64,000 bases of DNA from Anaeromassilibacillus sp. An250 (GTDB taxonomy: Bacteria > Bacillota > Clostridia > Oscillospirales > Acutalibacteraceae): assembly GCF_002159845.1 (NCBI RefSeq), contig NZ_NFJK01000004.1:186001-250000 (forward strand), given 5' to 3'. This document shows, one piece after another, positions 61,688-64,000 of the stretch. A program made the position numbers and the translations under genes. Each line of letters opens with the position of its first letter. Positions within the stretch are counted from its first letter, which is position 1. The notes under the pieces were generated by a model. That model saw nothing but the letters and a program-made list of their open reading frames with translations, ran no database searches and was not told where the DNA came from.

Positions 61688-62947
61688 TTGGAAAATACCG
61701 AGAAGGAAAAGAGGCCGGAACGCGCGCTGTTGGCAGCGGTGGACACGGGGGAATACGACGCGGAGGCGTCCCTGGCGGAGTTGTATGAATTGGTGCGCAG
61801 CGCGGGTGCGGAACCCTGCGGCGCGATGACCCAAAAAAGGCCCTCCCCTGACACGGCTACCTGTGTGGGTTCCGGAATGATGGAAGAGATCGCGTCGTAC
61901 TGTAAAAACTACGACATCGATTTGCTGGTGTTTGACTGCGAACTCTCTCCCACACAGATCCGCAATATTGAATCCATCAGCGATGTGCGGACGATTGACC
62001 GCACGATGCTGATTCTCGATATTTTTGCATCGCGGGCAAGAAGCAGCGAGGGCAAGTTGCAGGTCGAGCTCGCGCAGCTGAAATATATGCTGCCGCGCCT
62101 TGGTGGAAAGGGCACGTCGCTCTCCCGTCTGGGCGGTGGGATCGGCACGCGCGGGCCCGGTGAGACAAAGCTGGAGACCGACCGCCGCCATATCCGCCGC
62201 CGCATTTCCAAGCTCAAGGAGCAACTGGAAGAGGTGGAGAAGCGCCGCGGCCAGATCCAGCGCCGCCGACAAAAGAACGGCGTGATTACGGTGGCGCTTG
62301 TGGGATATACGAATGCGGGGAAAAGCACCCTGATGAACGCCCTGACGCAGGCGGGCGTGCTGGCAAAGGACATGCTGTTCGCCACGCTCGACCCGACGGC
62401 CCGCGCCTTAAAGCTGCCCTGCGGAAAGACCGTCATGCTCATCGACACGGTCGGGCTGGTGCGGCGGTTGCCCCACCATTTGGTGGAGGCGTTTCACTCC
62501 ACACTGGAACAGGCGGCGACGGCGGACATCATCTTGAATGTGTGCGACGCGTCCAGCAGCGAAGCGCAGGTGCACTTGGACGTCACCCGCACGCTGTTGG
62601 CTGAATTGGGCTGCGGCGGGCGGCCCATTATCCCGGTGCTGAATAAGTGCGATTTGGTCCCATCGCTGCACGATCTGCCGATGATCGGCAATGCGGTACG
62701 CATCAGCGCCAAGACGGGGCGCGGCTTGGACGCCCTGTTGGAGTCCATTGAGGAAAACCTTCCGGTCAAGACAACGCGGGTGGAGCTGCTGCTTCCCTTT
62801 GCACAGGGCGGTTTGGCGGCAAAGCTGCGGAAGGATGGAACCATCTTGCAGGAGGAATATACCGCGGACGGTTTAAAATTGACCGCGCAAGTAGATCCGG
62901 TTTTACTCCATTTGGTGCAGGACTACGTGATCTTTCCGCACGAATAG
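61688..62947 (+). CDS. hflX: GTPase HflX
   Basis: A 419-residue GTPase. The N-terminal HflX domain (about 20-190) includes DCELSPTQIRNIE and GPGETKLETDRRHIRRRIS. The G domain has G1 GYTNAGKST (near 207), G3 DTVGLVRRLPHHLVEAFHST, G4 NKCDLV and G5 SAKTGRG. HflX splits stalled or heat-damaged 70S ribosomes. It starts at TTG 61688. A clear terminator follows. Confidence 0.96.
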   Translation: MENTEKEKRPERALLAAVDTGEYDAEASLAELYELVRSAGAEPCGAMTQKRPSPDTATCVGSGMMEEIASYCKNYDIDLLVFDCELSPTQIRNIESISDVRTIDRTMLILDIFASRARSSEGKLQVELAQLKYMLPRLGGKGTSLSRLGGGIGTRGPGETKLETDRRHIRRRISKLKEQLEEVEKRRGQIQRRRQKNGVITVALVGYTNAGKSTLMNALTQAGVLAKDMLFATLDPTARALKLPCGKTVMLIDTVGLVRRLPHHLVEAFHSTLEQAATADIILNVCDASSSEAQVHLDVTRTLLAELGCGGRPIIPVLNKCDLVPSLHDLPMIGNAVRISAKTGRGLDALLESIEENLPVKTTRVELLLPFAQGGLAAKLRKDGTILQEEYTADGLKLTAQVDPVLLHLVQDYVIFPHE

Positions 62948-62967
62948 CTCTCAGAATACGATAGAAA

Positions 62968-63012
62968 AAATCCCCTTTGCGGTCCGAAGATTGGACGGCA
63001 AAGGGGATTTTT
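62968..63012. terminator. Terminator between hflX and the flavin reductase gene
   Basis: AAATCCCCTTTGC (62968-62980) pairs with GCAAAGGGGATTT (62998-63010), with A-run before and TTT after; it can serve both convergent genes. Confidence 0.78.
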
Positions 63013-63081
63013 GTGTGGCGATTGCCAAGCAAAAAACGGGAAAGCTTTTCGGGCTTCCCGTTTCGCGGCATTTTTAGAGGA

Positions 63082-63591
63082 TTATTCTTTGACAAGGACC
63101 TTTTCGATGCTGCCCACAAACATTTCGTGGTAGTCCTTTTCCGGATAGCAGGTTGCGTCGATGGACGGGTCGATCAATCCGGCCGGGTCGATCGGCTGCT
63201 TATGCAGCTTGCGGCAGATCAGGACCATCTTGGCCTCTGCGAAATAGGGCGCGGCTTCGTCGAACACCGGGGTCAGGCCGGTCTCCTTGCATTTGTCATA
63301 GTCGCGTCCGGAATGGCTCCCACAGAAGGACAGCGCTTTACGATAGGATTCATCAAAGAAACAAAGAGAGTAATAGTCTTCTTTCTCAATGAATTCCAGT
63401 GTGTAGCGCTGCGGGCGGACAAAGATAAAGGACACATAGTGCTTCCAGAGTTCCCCTAAGCCTCCCCAGCTGGCGGTCATGGTGTTGCATTTCTGCTCAT
63501 TGCCTGCGGTAATCAGCATCCATTCTTTGTCGATCAGCGTAAAGGGATTGAATTGCAGGTCTTTGATTTCTACCGTTTTAAAACCGTTCAT
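63082..63591 (-). CDS. Flavin reductase-like FMN-binding protein
   Basis: A 169-residue protein of the flavin reductase/FMN-binding split-barrel family. MITAGNEQKCNTMTASWGGL is the typical FMN phosphate and ring region (read as LMLITAGN in the frame), followed by FVRPQRYTLEFIEKEDYYSL and FDESYRKALSFCGSHSGRD. Clostridial members of this type bind FMN and may reduce flavin or act on unknown substrates. ATG 63591 has GGAGGC upstream. It stands alone. Confidence 0.85.
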   Translation of the reverse strand: MNGFKTVEIKDLQFNPFTLIDKEWMLITAGNEQKCNTMTASWGGLGELWKHYVSFIFVRPQRYTLEFIEKEDYYSLCFFDESYRKALSFCGSHSGRDYDKCKETGLTPVFDEAAPYFAEAKMVLICRKLHKQPIDPAGLIDPSIDATCYPEKDYHEMFVGSIEKVLVKE

Positions 63592-63955
63592 AAAAAACGC
63601 CTCCGTATCGTGTTTAGAATATCCTTATTATACCATAGAAGGCAAGAGGTAGGCCGGCGAATTGTGGAGAGAAAAATCCCATTGGTGAAGGACAAAACGC
63701 ACAGATTGTACCATTGCTTTTCCATGGGATAGTGTTATAATAAATCGGAAAGAAAGCATTTGGAAAGGGGAGAACGTTCAACGGCGGGGGCCTTGCAAAG
63801 GCCAAATCCGAGACTGTGCACTTTCACAAGAGAATGGGAACTTGGTAAGTGGAATTTATGGAATACGGACAACGTGAATATTTATACATAAAATGCTTGA
63901 TTTTTTGCATAAACAGTGTATAATAAAACACAACGAAGAAATGGGGGCTATCAAA
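63592..63955 (+). promoter_or_regulatory. Two promoters and a possible structured leader before the last gene
   Basis: P1: TTGCTT (63714-63719), 16-base spacer, TATAAT (63736-63741). P2: TTGATT (63897-63902), 16-base spacer, TATAAT (63919-63924). Between them GGCCTTGCAAAGGCC (63789-63803) forms a hairpin in a GC-rich island that otherwise has no frame. RNA from P1 would carry about 210 bases of leader. I recognise no riboswitch class. Confidence 0.5.
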
Positions 63956-64000
63956 ATGGCAAAGCAAGCGATTGATAATACCAATATTAAGAAGGTCGTT
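63956..64000 (+). CDS. Start of an unidentified gene (runs off the window)
   Basis: ATG 63956 with ATGGGGGCTATC upstream opens a frame reading MAKQAIDNTNIKKVV to the window end. The double promoter and ribosome site support a real gene. Fifteen residues are too few for identification. Confidence 0.45.
   Translation, partial: MAKQAIDNTNIKKVV

Overview
The window looks like part of a chromosome from an anaerobic gut Firmicute (class Clostridia, probably Oscillospirales/Ruminococcaceae-like). Supporting this are high-GC core genes with AGGAGG-type ribosome binding sites and frequent TTG/GTG starts, a conjugative element of the C. difficile CTn (CD1107-CD1115-like) kind, a PBSX-type phage cluster, and a truncated Tn1549/Tn916-style element. 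The organism assignment is inference from gene content only.

Region 1 (1-36.1 kb) is an integrative conjugative element (ICE). Its transfer genes read on the minus strand: a winged-helix regulator, an ArpU-like protein, a VirB2-like pilin, a VirB6/TrbL-like protein, a secreted protein, a C39-like peptidase, a PrgI-VirB4 fusion ATPase, three accessory proteins, a VirD4 coupling protein and an S1-like protein (35.9-21.1 kb). At 2.5-0 kb two TadE-like pseudopilins, a membrane-anchored acidic protein and a secreted protein (cut by the window start) follow. Three places carry paired ATTGGC boxes spaced 22, 22 and 33 bp. Two of these lie in near-identical promoters, each followed at once by an intrinsic terminator. 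This suggests one activator plus attenuation or antitermination over the transfer genes.

Between the two transfer blocks (2.7-21.1 kb) sits cargo and wreckage on both strands. It includes an XRE-membrane protein, a 3' fragment of topoisomerase III, a GNAT acetyltransferase, a truncated IS21 element and an antimicrobial-peptide resistance module (VanZ-RDD protein, histidine kinase and response regulator divergent from an ABC transporter, lipoprotein, YxeA-like protein and GT51 glycosyltransferase). It also includes a sigma-like gene, a chimeric HTH/serine-recombinase remnant, a SLOG-fold remnant, a two-gene AAA ATPase + TOPRIM pair (OLD/PARIS-like, probable phage defence), and an ABC-F protein behind a leader-peptide attenuator. 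The fragments suggest that a second ICE of Tn1549 type inserted here and was then largely deleted.

Region 2 (36.2-51.2 kb) is ordinary chromosome: a 39-codon peptide gene, ilvD, leuC-leuD (branched-chain amino acid synthesis), a free-standing condensation-domain protein, a response regulator/histidine kinase/HtrA operon, an Lrp regulator divergent from a MATE exporter, a small ribbon-helix-helix protein, an AT-rich membrane protein with a dCTP-deaminase/dUTPase-like fold, and degV.

Region 3 (51.5-61.6 kb) is a compact, tightly overlapping PBSX-like phage cluster: terminase, portal, protease, capsid, connectors, LysM protein, baseplate and fibre. It has no visible sheath, tube, tape-measure, lysis, integrase or repressor gene. 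It lies between degV and hflX and has the same base composition as the core genome, so it looks domesticated. Region 4 (61.7-64 kb) holds hflX, a flavin reductase, and the start of an unidentified gene.
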